From assembly GCA_907163375.1 (NCBI GenBank), contig CAJQUW010000906.1, positions 310,001 through 374,000 of the forward strand: a stretch of DNA of 64,000 bases, read 5' to 3'. The notes below the pieces were generated by a model. That model made no database searches and was not told the origin of the DNA. It saw nothing but the letters and a program-made list of their open reading frames with translations. Of this stretch, positions 1-9,496 are shown piece after piece (positions within the stretch are counted from its first letter, which is position 1; each line of letters starts with the position of its first letter). The stretch comes from Prostheceraeus crozeri. Lineage: Eukaryota; Platyhelminthes; Polycladida; Euryleptidae. The position numbers and the translations under genes were made by a program.

Positions 1-234
1 AATTAAATAACATTTACTCAGCTGATTCCAAACTTGATGTTTCTATATTAAAAACACCTCCTAAAAATTGATTTAAGAGTTCGAATCTCGGTTTCTGTTT
101 CATCTTAATATTTTTCTAATTGAGATTATTAAACTTTTTAATATTACTTCTTTAAGTTTGGAAAATAGATTCATAAATGAGTTCTAATCTACAGAGAGAT
201 AAGAATATAACAAACGATTATTTCCTTTGTAGAA

Positions 235-2321
235 ATGGTTCGAACGTCAAGCATTTCCCGACAGAGACTTATTTTTCATTATTGCAGTACTTGCAATTTG
301 CCAGTTCGCCACGCTAGCAAAAGCAGTCATAAGGGTTGCTCTTTTAAGGAGGATGGTACATATCTGTATTGCCTTACATGTAAGGCATATCTGAAGAGTA
401 CTGAGAAGGCGAACAGTGAGGAAGATAAGACTTTTATTCAAGCCCATACTGCCTGTGCACTTGGTAATGGACGCAAAGGTATCAATTTGACCTCGACCGC
501 AGAGAAGCGGAAATTGGAAAGATTGTTTGCCAAGGAGGACAGGCCGGCGACAGGGGTTTTGAGCCAAAGTGATGAGGTCGCGAAGACTTCTAAACCTCCA
601 AAAAAGACGCGATCCATCAGAGTAAAGTCGAGAAAATTCATTGATAGTGACACGTCACTATCTGATTATGAAGTGAGTACTGTTAAATGCTTATTTTAAA
701 TTAGGTTTTAATGAAACAATGATGAATGCCACCTACGATTCTAGTGCAAGTATGCATGTAGTAAACATATTTTTTAACATTTCAGAGTTCAGAACTTCCA
801 ACGAAGAGTGCCAAGGTACTTTTAAAGAAATTGCCTACAGCAAGAGATGTAAGTATTTTACAGTTAAAATTTTTATGATTTTAAATATGTTTTACTACCA
901 AACTCTTTCTTTCAGCATTTCAACAGTCTGCCACCTGTTCCGAAATTGACAATGGTGGAGAAAAAAGTGAATCCACATCCCGTAAGTAATTTTCACAAGG
1001 TCTATACGTATATAACTAGAAATTTTAAAACATTGTTAACTTTTCAGCTGTTTCAAAGTCTACCCCCTATTCCCAAGTTGAGAACGGTGGAAAATAATGG
1101 ATGTCAGACACCTGTAAGTATGATTGTTGCAGTCTACACTCATGGAAATCTATCATGTCTTAATAATCACTCTCTAATCATTTTGTCTTTATTTCTATTG
1201 CAGGCAATTCGATCTTTATCACTGAAAAAGACTCGAGATCGCAGTGTCCTCTCAACGCCACCTACCTCAACGTCTATGTAGGACAATGAGGAAAAACCCT
1301 ACACCATCCGCGAGTCCTCATCAGATGAGTCCTCTTCGGATGAGTCCTCTTCGTCAGCGACATCATCGCCAACTTCTTCTGATGATGACAGTGATGATGG
1401 CAGAATTGCTAAGGTAAGTACAATATAAGGAATGAATATGAAAGCAGATAATTGAAATGTAAAAGATTGTAACAGTTAAATTCTGATTTTAGAATAGTTC
1501 ATACAACGTTGCGGTGGAAGATGGATCTGATCATGAGATCGTCATGACTTCTAAGGTAAGATAGCTTTCAAACACTAGAAAACATGTTTACATTATTTAA
1601 ATATTATTATATTGTTATTCTACAAACATTATTAACTTCTTTCTCATATAATGATGCATGGATAATACAAATATTTTCTATTCTCATTACAGGATGCAGC
1701 GGTCTACGCATCACAGGAGGAAGAATCCTTCTCCAACATTCGATCGTCTCCAACCCTGCAGCGTCCGCTTCCCCTTCACTCCTATACTGGAGTATAGGGG
1801 TGCATCACCACCGCCCACAACACAACCACCTACACCGGGGACTGCTCCTACGACTTCCCACGATCCTACTCCTCCTACTACACCATCACCTACGACTTCC
1901 CATGATCCTGCTCCCCCTACGATCTCCAACACTACTATCCACGCTCCTGCTTCCATCATGCTGCGAACCAAGGAGTACAATGTCGATCTAGATGAATCCA
2001 ATGACAATAGTGAGTTGAGACGCTGTGAGGAGCGACTGCGACTCGCTGAGGAAAGGGAAGCGAAGTTAAGGACTGAAAATCGTGATCTGTGATCTAATTC
2101 AATCTGTGCGAAATCTAACACAGTCAAACTTGCATATGGCATCACTCCTTTCAAGAGGCAACAAGCCTTTTGAAAAAGAGACTTTAATGCATATTGAGTA
2201 TGCAAATTCAAACATTGAAAAGGTGAGGCTGACTCACATGGAAGACAGGGGTGCTTGCTCTGCACAGTGTCAGCACATCAAGATGTGCCACAGTGGCATT
2301 GTAAAATGCATAAAAATGTAA
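235..2321 (+). CDS. Spliced Cys/His-rich plus coiled-coil gene, probably decaying
   Basis: I do not recognise this gene. Exon 1 (235-672) encodes paired CxxC and H/C clusters (CSTC, H..C, CLTC, HTAC), suggesting a zinc-binding domain, then a basic tail. Further exons with GT-AG borders fit at 786-848, 916-981, 1048-1113, 1204 (or 1282)-1413, 1493-1555 and 1693 onward. Every intron I could place is phase 0, and most donors are GTAAG or GTGAGT. Exons 3 and 4 are both 66 bp and encode related 22-residue peptides sharing SLPP(V/I)PKL. A TAG at 1279-1281 is in frame unless the acceptor just before 1282 is used; the next stretch is Ser/Asp/Glu-rich. The last exon changes frame near 1795, into a Pro/Thr-rich segment and a charged coiled coil, and again near 2090, which looks like degeneration. 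It lies just upstream of the viral polymerase, but its introns make a viral origin unlikely. The exon structure is seen; the function is unknown. Confidence 0.55.
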
Positions 2322-2464
2322 TGTAATGTACTTTACTTTTTTCTTTTGGAAAATGAAAATTGTTGTAAATCCTGAATTTTTTCCTTTATATCATCGATCG
2401 GTAATACTACATCTATCTCAAAAGTGAAGAGATCGGAACAAATTCTATTGGGTGGTAATAGCTC

Positions 2465-2494
2465 TGACGTCATAGAATGATGAAAATATATAAG
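2465..2494 (+). promoter_or_regulatory. Polymerase promoter: TGACGTCA site and TATA box
   Basis: A perfect TGACGTCA palindrome (2465-2472, a CREB/ATF-type site) lies 14 bp upstream of TATATAAG (2487-2494). The polymerase ATG follows 40 bp after the TATA box, leaving room for transcription to start near 2515-2520. The same TATATAAG octamer precedes two minus-strand genes of the element. Confidence 0.6.
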
Positions 2495-2534
2495 GACTAT
2501 CAAAAATTATAATCCTTATTATTTACTATTAAGA

Positions 2535-5500
2535 ATGGTTGTCTGTTCCAAGTGTGGAAAATCTTTTACTCTTTATGGCAATTTGCAACGTCATGAAAAA
2601 TTTTGTAAGTTGGGGATAACATATAAGTGTAGCAAGTGTCCATATCAAACGAATAGGAAGGATAATCTAAAGCGACACAATCTAGTTTGCAATTTAAGTT
2701 CAAATTCTCAAAATATGTCAGTTGTTAATCAAGTAGAATCACAAAATAATCACATATCCAGATCTAGTATTGTTGAACCAACGTCTAGACATACGTCAAC
2801 CAGCGCTTCAAATAATACCTTTATGCAATGTTGCTCCCATTGTGGCAAAAATTATAATTCTGTTAGCAAATTTCGTCAACATATGAATGTACATAATACA
2901 AAAAGTGAGATGAATATTCATAATAATCATGGAACTCTAAATCTCAGTGAAAGCGCACTTAATGGTCACGCTCGTGTATATGACATCACACCATCAACAC
3001 ATACAATCGACATTAATTCTTTTTTATTGAGTATGCGACCTATATTAGGGGACTTAGTGTCAAACCTTCTAGAACAATTTCAACTACGTGGCCGTCTAAT
3101 TGCACAAATTCGTTATGTGCGATCAAATCCTCAAGAAGATGAAACGTTTCTCGCACACTTTACATCATCATCTACAAACTATATTTATGACTATGATACC
3201 TGGTTCCAAGATAATTTGAATAGTCTTTCAAGCCATATTGAAGCATTTGCAAATAAGGGTAGCAACTGGGTTATAGATGAAATACTTAATATTGAATTCA
3301 ATGTTATTACCAGTCCACTACTATCCGGTGGACAAACATTTACTCTACCAAAGAGCTTGAAAGATTCTAAGGCTGTAATCAATGTACACTCAAATGCAAA
3401 TGACTGCTTCAAGTATTCAGTTTTATCAATACTACATTATGATGAAGTACTTCACTCGAGAAATGAGATGAAATCATATAGCAAGTGGACATCTGATCTG
3501 AATATGGATGGCATTGCCACACCAGTATCAATAAAAGATATTTCTAGGTTTGAGAAAAATAATGACATCAAAATTAACATTCATTTTTATGAAAAAGGAC
3601 TCAAAGGTGTTCGTTATAGTAGCAACTTTATTGGTAAACGAACTGTCAATATACTGTTAATTGTTAACAATGAACGCGCACATTATTGTGGAATCAGAAA
3701 GATATCGAGATTATATAGGAAAATTAATAAAAGATTTAAACATTACTGTGATCGATGCACCCAATCGTTTACATATAAGACAACTCTAGACCGACATTAT
3801 CAATTTTGTGTTCGAGGAAAAGCGCAAATAGAAAAAATGCCTAAACAACTAGAGGTAAGTACAAGTAGCATGGAATATCATCTACGTCCACCTTTAGTAA
3901 TTTATGCAGATATAGAGTGCTACATCGATAATAAAGTGCATAAACCTGCAGCAGTTGGAGTTTATCATGTTTGGCACAACGCTCTCCAATCAAAATTTGA
4001 TAACGAATATTATGTCTTTAAAGGAGAAAATTGTATTATGACCTTCTTAAATCACCTAGAAAATGTAGCACAAAATTTGTATGACAATCAGCGTGCAATA
4101 AGTAGACAACCGATGTCTCTATCCCATGATGAAGAAGAAAAACACAAAAGCGCACAGAGTTGCAGTAAATGTAAATCTAAGTTCAGTGATGATTGTATCA
4201 AAGTGAGAGATCATGATCATATAACAGGAAAATATAGACAACCATTATGTAGCAAATGCAACCTTCGATTGAAACTGAATAGGCGGGAACTGCCCATATT
4301 TTCCCACAACTTCAAGAATTATGACAGTCACATCGTTTGCTACAAAGCAATTGGAAAGAAGAAACCATGGAAATTAGAAGTGGTAGCAGCCACAGCTGAA
4401 AAATACATAACTTTATCCGCTAGTGTACCTGTGAACGAGTACAACGGAAAAACAATATATTTTAAATTAAAGTTCTTGGATTCTTTTCAATTTTTAAGTG
4501 CATCACTAAGTGAATTAGCAAAAGGATTACAAGTGTATAAGCATGTAGAAAAATTAAGAAACGAATTTCCACTGATTAATGATGACATCCTATATCAAAA
4601 GGGAGTGTTTCCCTACTCTTATTTCAAAAGTCTAAATACATTGTTGGAAAATAGTCTACCACCACAATGTGAATTCTATAATGATCTCACACGAGAGCAT
4701 TGCTCAGACAAAGAATATGAACACGCTTGTAATGCGTGGATCGCTTTCAGTTGCTCCAATTTTGGTGATTACATGCTTGCATATCTCAAATTAGATGTGT
4801 TATTGCTGGCAGATATTTTTGAAGTCTTTAGATCATTGAGTCAAAATGAAGATGAGGTGGATCCTGTGCATTTTGTCAGCCTTCCACACCTTAGTTTTAC
4901 TACAGCTTTGAGTTTTGCTTCATCTGATCCTCCACACTACATACAAGATGAAAACATGTACAATCTATTTGAAAGGGGAATAAGGGGAGGTATGACATTT
5001 ACAAATATTCACCGAGCGCGTGCACGCATTACGGAATTACAAAATAATACAAATGAAAGCCGTCACTTATCCTACATAGATGTCAACAACCTTTACGGCT
5101 CGTCACTCAGCAAGAGTCTACCACATTCAAATTTCAAATGGTTGAATGAAGATGAAATAGGCTACTTTTCAAACGAAGTTAATATTCAAGCCATAGATGA
5201 TGATAGTGAAATCGGATATATTTTTGATTTAGATTTGGAATATCCTGCAAGCATACATGATGACACTGCCGATTTTCCATTGGCACCAGAAATGCAGATG
5301 ATAGAACAAAAAATGTTTTCAAGTTATATGAAAGACTTGTATAAAAAAGTAAGACCAAATACTAACTTTTCTTCAACTAAGAAACTATTGCTACACCAAT
5401 TTGATAGGGAAAATTATGTTGTACACTATTCAATATTAAAATTTTATTTATTTATGGGTATGAAAGTTAAAAAAGTTCATTGCGGTGTAAAGTTCACTCA

Positions 5501-6422
5501 AAAGCCCTGGTTAAGAACGTTCATCGACATGAATTCCCAAAAGAGAGCTCAGTCAAGAACTGATTTTGAAAAGTCATTTTACAAGTTGAAGAATAACTCT
5601 TTATATGGCAAGACAATGGAAAATGTAAGACGAAGGAGAAAATTCAAATTAGTTAATAGTGTTGAGCAATGTCAAAAATTATCAAATCATCCACTCTATG
5701 TTCAGCATAAGATCTTCGATGAAGATCTAGTTGGCATGGAAATGTACAAGCCTTCAATAATGTTGAATAAATTAATTTATGTTGGTCAAGCAGTTCTTGA
5801 TTATAGCAAGTTGGAAATGTATCAACTATTTTACAATGATTTAAAAAGATGTCCACTGATAAATAGAACGCGACTTTGTGGCGGTGACACTGACAGTTTT
5901 TTCTTATGTCTATACACCTCACCTTCTGTCCGTCTGGAGGACATACTTCTATACTTTGGTGAAAAATTTGACTCTTCAAACTATGATGTACATCACCGAC
6001 TATATTCAACTGCAAACAGAGCTAGGTTGGGCTGTTTTAAGGATGAGTGTGCGGGAAAGTTGCTTGAGGAAATGATCTTATTAAAACCGAAAATGTATTC
6101 AATGAAATATCTAGATTCATCTTGTCACAGCATCAAACGTGCAAAAGGAGTGCAGAGAGCTGCAGTTAAAAAACTACAACATAATGATTATAGGACCGTG
6201 TACTACAGTGAAATGGATACAAGTGAAGAAATGACAGTAATTATCTCGAAAAACCACTTAGTTACTACAAAATCATTCAGGAAGCGAGGACTTTCACTCT
6301 GGGAGGATAAGCGCTGTTGGTTAAATAAAAATTTGTCACTACCATATGGACACTATAGCTTGGGACTTCCCCCACCTTCAAAAAGAAGGAGAATCCTTCC
6401 TGCTATAGGTGATGTAGAATAA
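2535..6422 (+). CDS. polB: Protein-primed family B DNA polymerase
   Basis: This 1295-residue replicative polymerase would copy the linear element by protein priming. Exonuclease motifs are present: DIE at D459/E461, a later N-F-x-x-Y-D segment, and YxxxD in YLKLDVLLLAD. The polymerase motifs are also complete: motif A YIDVNNLYG (D849), motif B KNNSLYG (K1019) and motif C DTDS (D1118/D1120). Four C2H2/C2HC zinc fingers decorate the N-terminal third (Cys/His near residues 4-24, 32-52, 100-120 and 405-425). A CxxC...DHDHITGKYR...CxxCN segment near residues 543-580 resembles the endonuclease VII/HNH insertion often found in Polinton polymerases. The ORF is uninterrupted and all catalytic residues remain, so it is potentially functional. 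The start is the first ATG after the TATA box. Length and motif order match Maverick/Polinton polymerases. Confidence 0.95.
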   Translation: MVVCSKCGKSFTLYGNLQRHEKFCKLGITYKCSKCPYQTNRKDNLKRHNLVCNLSSNSQNMSVVNQVESQNNHISRSSIVEPTSRHTSTSASNNTFMQCCSHCGKNYNSVSKFRQHMNVHNTKSEMNIHNNHGTLNLSESALNGHARVYDITPSTHTIDINSFLLSMRPILGDLVSNLLEQFQLRGRLIAQIRYVRSNPQEDETFLAHFTSSSTNYIYDYDTWFQDNLNSLSSHIEAFANKGSNWVIDEILNIEFNVITSPLLSGGQTFTLPKSLKDSKAVINVHSNANDCFKYSVLSILHYDEVLHSRNEMKSYSKWTSDLNMDGIATPVSIKDISRFEKNNDIKINIHFYEKGLKGVRYSSNFIGKRTVNILLIVNNERAHYCGIRKISRLYRKINKRFKHYCDRCTQSFTYKTTLDRHYQFCVRGKAQIEKMPKQLEVSTSSMEYHLRPPLVIYADIECYIDNKVHKPAAVGVYHVWHNALQSKFDNEYYVFKGENCIMTFLNHLENVAQNLYDNQRAISRQPMSLSHDEEEKHKSAQSCSKCKSKFSDDCIKVRDHDHITGKYRQPLCSKCNLRLKLNRRELPIFSHNFKNYDSHIVCYKAIGKKKPWKLEVVAATAEKYITLSASVPVNEYNGKTIYFKLKFLDSFQFLSASLSELAKGLQVYKHVEKLRNEFPLINDDILYQKGVFPYSYFKSLNTLLENSLPPQCEFYNDLTREHCSDKEYEHACNAWIAFSCSNFGDYMLAYLKLDVLLLADIFEVFRSLSQNEDEVDPVHFVSLPHLSFTTALSFASSDPPHYIQDENMYNLFERGIRGGMTFTNIHRARARITELQNNTNESRHLSYIDVNNLYGSSLSKSLPHSNFKWLNEDEIGYFSNEVNIQAIDDDSEIGYIFDLDLEYPASIHDDTADFPLAPEMQMIEQKMFSSYMKDLYKKVRPNTNFSSTKKLLLHQFDRENYVVHYSILKFYLFMGMKVKKVHCGVKFTQKPWLRTFIDMNSQKRAQSRTDFEKSFYKLKNNSLYGKTMENVRRRRKFKLVNSVEQCQKLSNHPLYVQHKIFDEDLVGMEMYKPSIMLNKLIYVGQAVLDYSKLEMYQLFYNDLKRCPLINRTRLCGGDTDSFFLCLYTSPSVRLEDILLYFGEKFDSSNYDVHHRLYSTANRARLGCFKDECAGKLLEEMILLKPKMYSMKYLDSSCHSIKRAKGVQRAAVKKLQHNDYRTVYYSEMDTSEEMTVIISKNHLVTTKSFRKRGLSLWEDKRCWLNKNLSLPYGHYSLGLPPPSKRRRILPAIGDVE

Positions 6423-6497
6423 GTCTAAATAGATTCAACAAGGTAATTTACAAGTAAACTAACCAATCGTCACATCTTTCTGCTTAGTTATGCTTAC

Positions 6498-6628
6498 TAA
6501 TATATAGGTAGTCTAAACACAAAATGAAATTTCTACATTTTTCCGATGTGTAGAAATTATTACTAAAATATAGGTAGTCTTATTATGAATTTAAGACATA
6601 GCACTCAACATCATTCCGATATGTTGAG
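6498..6628 (+). repeat. Two tandem hairpin-bearing repeats in the polB/TBP-like intergenic gap
   Basis: Two related units each begin with TAGGTAGTCT and end with a hairpin. Hairpin 1 (6528-6558) has a perfect 10-bp stem AATTTCTACA/TGTAGAAATT. Hairpin 2 (6604-6628) has a perfect 8-bp stem CTCAACAT/ATGTTGAG. Both loops contain TTCCGAT although the stems differ in sequence, which suggests the structure has been kept. They could be RNA processing, termination or protein-binding elements. Confidence 0.5.
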
Positions 6629-6682
6629 ATGTGAAATAGCAAACTTTATGCAAACAGATGAATTAGGTTTATATTTGAAAAC

Positions 6683-7243
6683 ATGCCTCATTACACTAGA
6701 ACATGGAAACTAAACGACTTACAAAGCGTTCACATAACAAATTCTAAGAAAGTAGTCTTTCGTCACTCAATAGCAAATAGTGGTGGAAGACATCGTGGCG
6801 TTTGCATTAGCCTTGACGCATTATCTTCACTGAAAGACTTCGCTGATCTGATTGACAACCATAAGACACGGATGAAGATTCCCCTCGATCAAAAGGTATG
6901 GATAAAGTGTGACTCTACCGTCAAGCTGTACGTCTGTTCACCAAAGAGAGAAGATATTGACTATCGATTTTTCCGTTTCAGTGACGTCACATGGAGAAAC
7001 TTTACAAAAGAGATACTACCACATATGATTTCATTTATTAAGGATGGAGGACATCAAGCGGATGGAAGTCGTGAATCGCATGTTAACTACAAAAGTAAAC
7101 TCAAAACTCAATCTTCAAGAAATCGAGCGGAACATTCCCAATCGAAAGCAATGGTTATTAATAAAACACAAGATGAAGCCGACAACGAATCTACATCTGG
7201 GAAGACCCTCAATGTTAACATGGAGGATACAGAGGAAGGATAA
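6683..7243 (+). CDS. Element protein, possibly PC4-like; probably the front half of the TBP-like gene
   Basis: This is a 186-residue ORF. Residues about 15-115 look like two short beta-rich repeats, each followed by a helix, with RGVCISLDALSSLKD in the first and DVTWRNFTKEILPHM in the second. The pattern recalls the ssDNA-binding PC4/p15 coactivator fold (strands, then an I-S-L...W/L helix), but this is a pattern judgement only. Residues 120-186 are a hydrophilic, disordered-looking linker. The ORF stops at 7241-7243, where the overlapping frame enters a TBP-like domain, so the two ORFs may be one gene split by a +1 frameshift or indel. The start ATG at 6683 follows the hairpin pair and is the first in frame. 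If correct, the product would act in transcription initiation. Confidence 0.45.
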   Translation: MPHYTRTWKLNDLQSVHITNSKKVVFRHSIANSGGRHRGVCISLDALSSLKDFADLIDNHKTRMKIPLDQKVWIKCDSTVKLYVCSPKREDIDYRFFRFSDVTWRNFTKEILPHMISFIKDGGHQADGSRESHVNYKSKLKTQSSRNRAEHSQSKAMVINKTQDEADNESTSGKTLNVNMEDTEEG

Positions 7244-7613
7244 ATATGTGACTATCCTATTCTTTCCAAATGGAACAATCCAGTGTGTTGGTGGCTTCAC
7301 TGATGGTGATCTACCATATCTACATTCTACATTGGAAAATTTACTTAGTGACTCATTATCTGAATGGGAAGTGAAGACAATGACTGTGTTATGTGAATTG
7401 AACTATCATTATGACTTTCGTAAAGTCACATCATCAAATAATCTCACTTATGAAGTGGAACTATTTCCAGCAGCACAGATGACTAACTGGCACCCATATC
7501 ATGTTCATGTATTCCATAATGGAAAGATTGTGATAACCGGCATTAAAGACATAAATGATGTTCCTCCAATCCTATGTGATTTGAGAAAAATATTTGTGAA
7601 ATCTACATTGTAG
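7044..7613 (+). CDS. TATA-binding-protein-like protein
   Basis: From about residue 68 to the end (189) this ORF follows the two-lobed TBP fold. Lobe one has a V-x-I-x-F-F-P-N-G-x-I-x-C-x-G-G strand-turn-strand, a helix, then a strand region like the lobe junction of TBP. Lobe two has TYEVELFP (residues 135-142), matching the S/T-Y-E-P-E-L-F-P signature of cellular TBP, then HVFHNGKIVITG, matching the F-x-S-G-K-V-V-x-T-G repeat motif, and a final helix. The residues before 68 are in the opposite coding character to the overlapping ORF and are probably not real; the true N-terminus is likely the preceding ORF. TBP recruits RNA polymerase to TATA boxes, and TATATAAG boxes occur upstream of several genes in this element. 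TBP homologues are known in some large DNA viruses; I know of none as a standard Polinton gene. Confidence 0.75.
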   Translation: MEDIKRMEVVNRMLTTKVNSKLNLQEIERNIPNRKQWLLIKHKMKPTTNLHLGRPSMLTWRIQRKDKYVTILFFPNGTIQCVGGFTDGDLPYLHSTLENLLSDSLSEWEVKTMTVLCELNYHYDFRKVTSSNNLTYEVELFPAAQMTNWHPYHVHVFHNGKIVITGIKDINDVPPILCDLRKIFVKSTL

Positions 7614-7732
7614 CTATGTAAATATTTAGAAAAGAACTGTATATTTGTAAATACATATTGAAATGTAAACATGTTTTGCTTTCCCTCTAAACCCAACGAT
7701 TTGGAACATAAAACAAGGATATTTACATATAA

Positions 7733-7746
7733 AATAAAACTTTATT
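7733..7746. terminator. Overlapping bidirectional poly(A) signals
   Basis: AATAAA on the plus strand (7733-7738) and AATAAA on the minus strand (plus-strand TTTATT, 7741-7746) sit two bases apart between two convergent genes. The minus-strand signal overlaps the stop codon of the protease (7745-7747), so that transcript would have an extremely short 3' UTR. Confidence 0.6.
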
Positions 7747-8179
7747 ACAAAACAGTTTCAATATACTTTGTAAGAATCACATCATTTTTATAGCAGTCTT
7801 TCGAAAAAAGTTGTAAAACACTTTTACAGTTATTTTTCAATGGTCTCTCGTTGATGAAATATAGCACATAACCGCCGCACATGAGAGATACATTGCTTTG
7901 GAGTGGAAACGATGTAACTTTCTTAATCGTCCAGGAGAACCTATTCATCCATAGTGCAATGTCATGTAAGCGAGGTAGATTAAGAGAGTCAAAATATTCA
8001 GCCACTTTATAGCGATTGATGTACACTGCAATCCAATGTTTACCAGGAAGATTGCTGCTGTCCGTATTGATGATAAGCGAACAAGGATAGAAAGGAATTG
8101 AATTAGGTAAATTATCTCTAGAAAAGACATCAAGAAATATTGACTTGGAGTAGGGATGAGCATTTCCCATTTTCCTCAA
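7745..8179 (-). CDS. Adenain-type cysteine protease
   Basis: This 144-residue protein is the virion maturation protease of the adenovirus/Polinton family (C5/C48-like, Ulp1-related fold). The expected catalytic residues are visible in order: His48 in GKHWIAVY, Asp64 in EYFDSL, Gln94 in FPLQSN and Cys101 in LMCGGYVLYF. It is somewhat short at the N-terminus compared with adenain (about 200 residues), starting just before the FLDVFSRDNLP region that aligns with the family's early strand. It lies 23 bp downstream of the capsid gene, as expected for a late structural module. The ORF is intact. Its likely substrates are the Gly-Gly-containing core and small basic proteins of this element. Confidence 0.9.
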   Translation of the reverse strand: MRKMGNAHPYSKSIFLDVFSRDNLPNSIPFYPCSLIINTDSSNLPGKHWIAVYINRYKVAEYFDSLNLPRLHDIALWMNRFSWTIKKVTSFPLQSNVSLMCGGYVLYFINERPLKNNCKSVLQLFSKDCYKNDVILTKYIETVL

Positions 8180-8202
8180 GATTTGTACGTTGCTTAGTTA
8201 AC

Positions 8203-9486
8203 TCATCTCTGATAGCTGACAGTTACGTCTCGCATTCTCGTTATTTCAACTTTGCTATCATAGATAGCATAAATGAGGCAAGTAATTGTTTTCTTCAAAG
8301 GTGACTCAAATGACACCTCTAGTCGTAGATTACCAGGCTTTGTAACTCCTACGCTTTCACCGCCTAGATCTGCATCTGCTGTGAGATTGTATATAATGAA
8401 GAAGTAACCATTTTTATACATATCCATTGTAATTCCATTTGAATCATCTGTGTTAAACATGCTCAGTGCAGTGAAAGTAGAACCATATTCACGTGCAAAT
8501 TTTCCCTCTTTAAAATTAGGCTCATAAGCTTTGCAAGCAACAAATTTTCCATCCTGATAGAGTGCTAGTTTACTAATGTTAAAGTGTTGGAAATTAAATG
8601 GATTCTTTTCAATAGCACCAATAAATGACTCATTTTCCACAAATGTGATATACACCGCCTTCGGCATCGCAGTGGGAAAAAGATTTGGGTAGGCATGAGA
8701 GGATGATCCCGCACCAATTGTGAAGTTTGTTAACACACTGTGATTAACTGGATATATTGCATTGCTTTTCCTCAATCCTGTCGCATGCTCGTTGATGACT
8801 GACGGGTTCATTGTTACTCTCCTTACATTGAGCACGGCACTACTTATGTTGATTTGATAGTTTGTAGCTCCAAAAGCCATTAACGCGAACTCAGGATTTG
8901 CACGAATAAATTTTATTTGCATTTTAACCTGTGATAGTAGATATCTAGATTGACGAAGGAAATCAAGATAGACAGGTCCTTTCAAGTATAATTCCTTTGA
9001 ATCTGCTGTCAATTCCATTCGTTTTTTTAAACCTCCATTTGAAACCTCATCAAATTTCCCTTGCTGATCATCATACCAGCCGGCAACTTGCAAGTGTGAC
9101 TGTTTAGCTTACTTCTGAAATTGCGTCATTGTATTTATGTATGCTCCATAGGGATATGCTCGATCCCCTCCTTCAATCTGTTTGTCATTCAATATTAAAT
9201 ACATATCTGAGAATAGACTGGCAATAGGAAGATTTGTCAATCCCACTTTATCCTTAGTTGAATCAATATTGGTACCATCAGTCTTCTTAATTTGTATACA
9301 CAATTCTAAATCAATGGATTGACAGTCAATATAATCTTGAGGATTAGCAGGTATATCAAACTGAATAGGCTGTTGGTTACCATCGATATTTGTTGTGGGG
9401 ACTATATCAACAATAGTTGAGGTAATAATGTCAGTTTCATGAGGGGGTGAATCAAAGAAACACAAGGCCGAATTGATACTCTGCAT
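8203..9486 (-). pseudogene. Major capsid protein gene with one in-frame stop
   Basis: This minus-strand reading frame of about 427 codons encodes the Polinton/adintovirus major capsid protein, expected to be a double jelly roll forming hexon-like capsomers. The N-terminal part (9112-9486) shows the family pattern: a polar start, QPIQFDIPANPQDYIDC, LASLF-type turns, LNDKQIEGGDRAYPYGAYI. The C-terminal part (8203-9108) continues in the same frame without any indel. A single TAA at 9109-9111 separates them, placed where related proteins have a conserved Lys/Ala-rich segment. So the gene carries one nonsense change and is otherwise open. It may be a recent inactivation, a sequencing error or an unusually tolerated stop. 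The protease lies just downstream and the basic core protein just upstream. Confidence 0.85.
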
Positions 9487-9496
9487 CGTATTAGCT

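Noticed and set aside
60-95. tRNA T-arm-like sequence GAGTTCGAATCTC
   Set aside because: No acceptor, D or anticodon stem can be formed around it; isolated B-box-like match.
9109-9111. TAA in the capsid gene as a recoded codon
   Set aside because: No recoding element or other in-frame TAA in the element supports it; a nonsense change or error is simpler.
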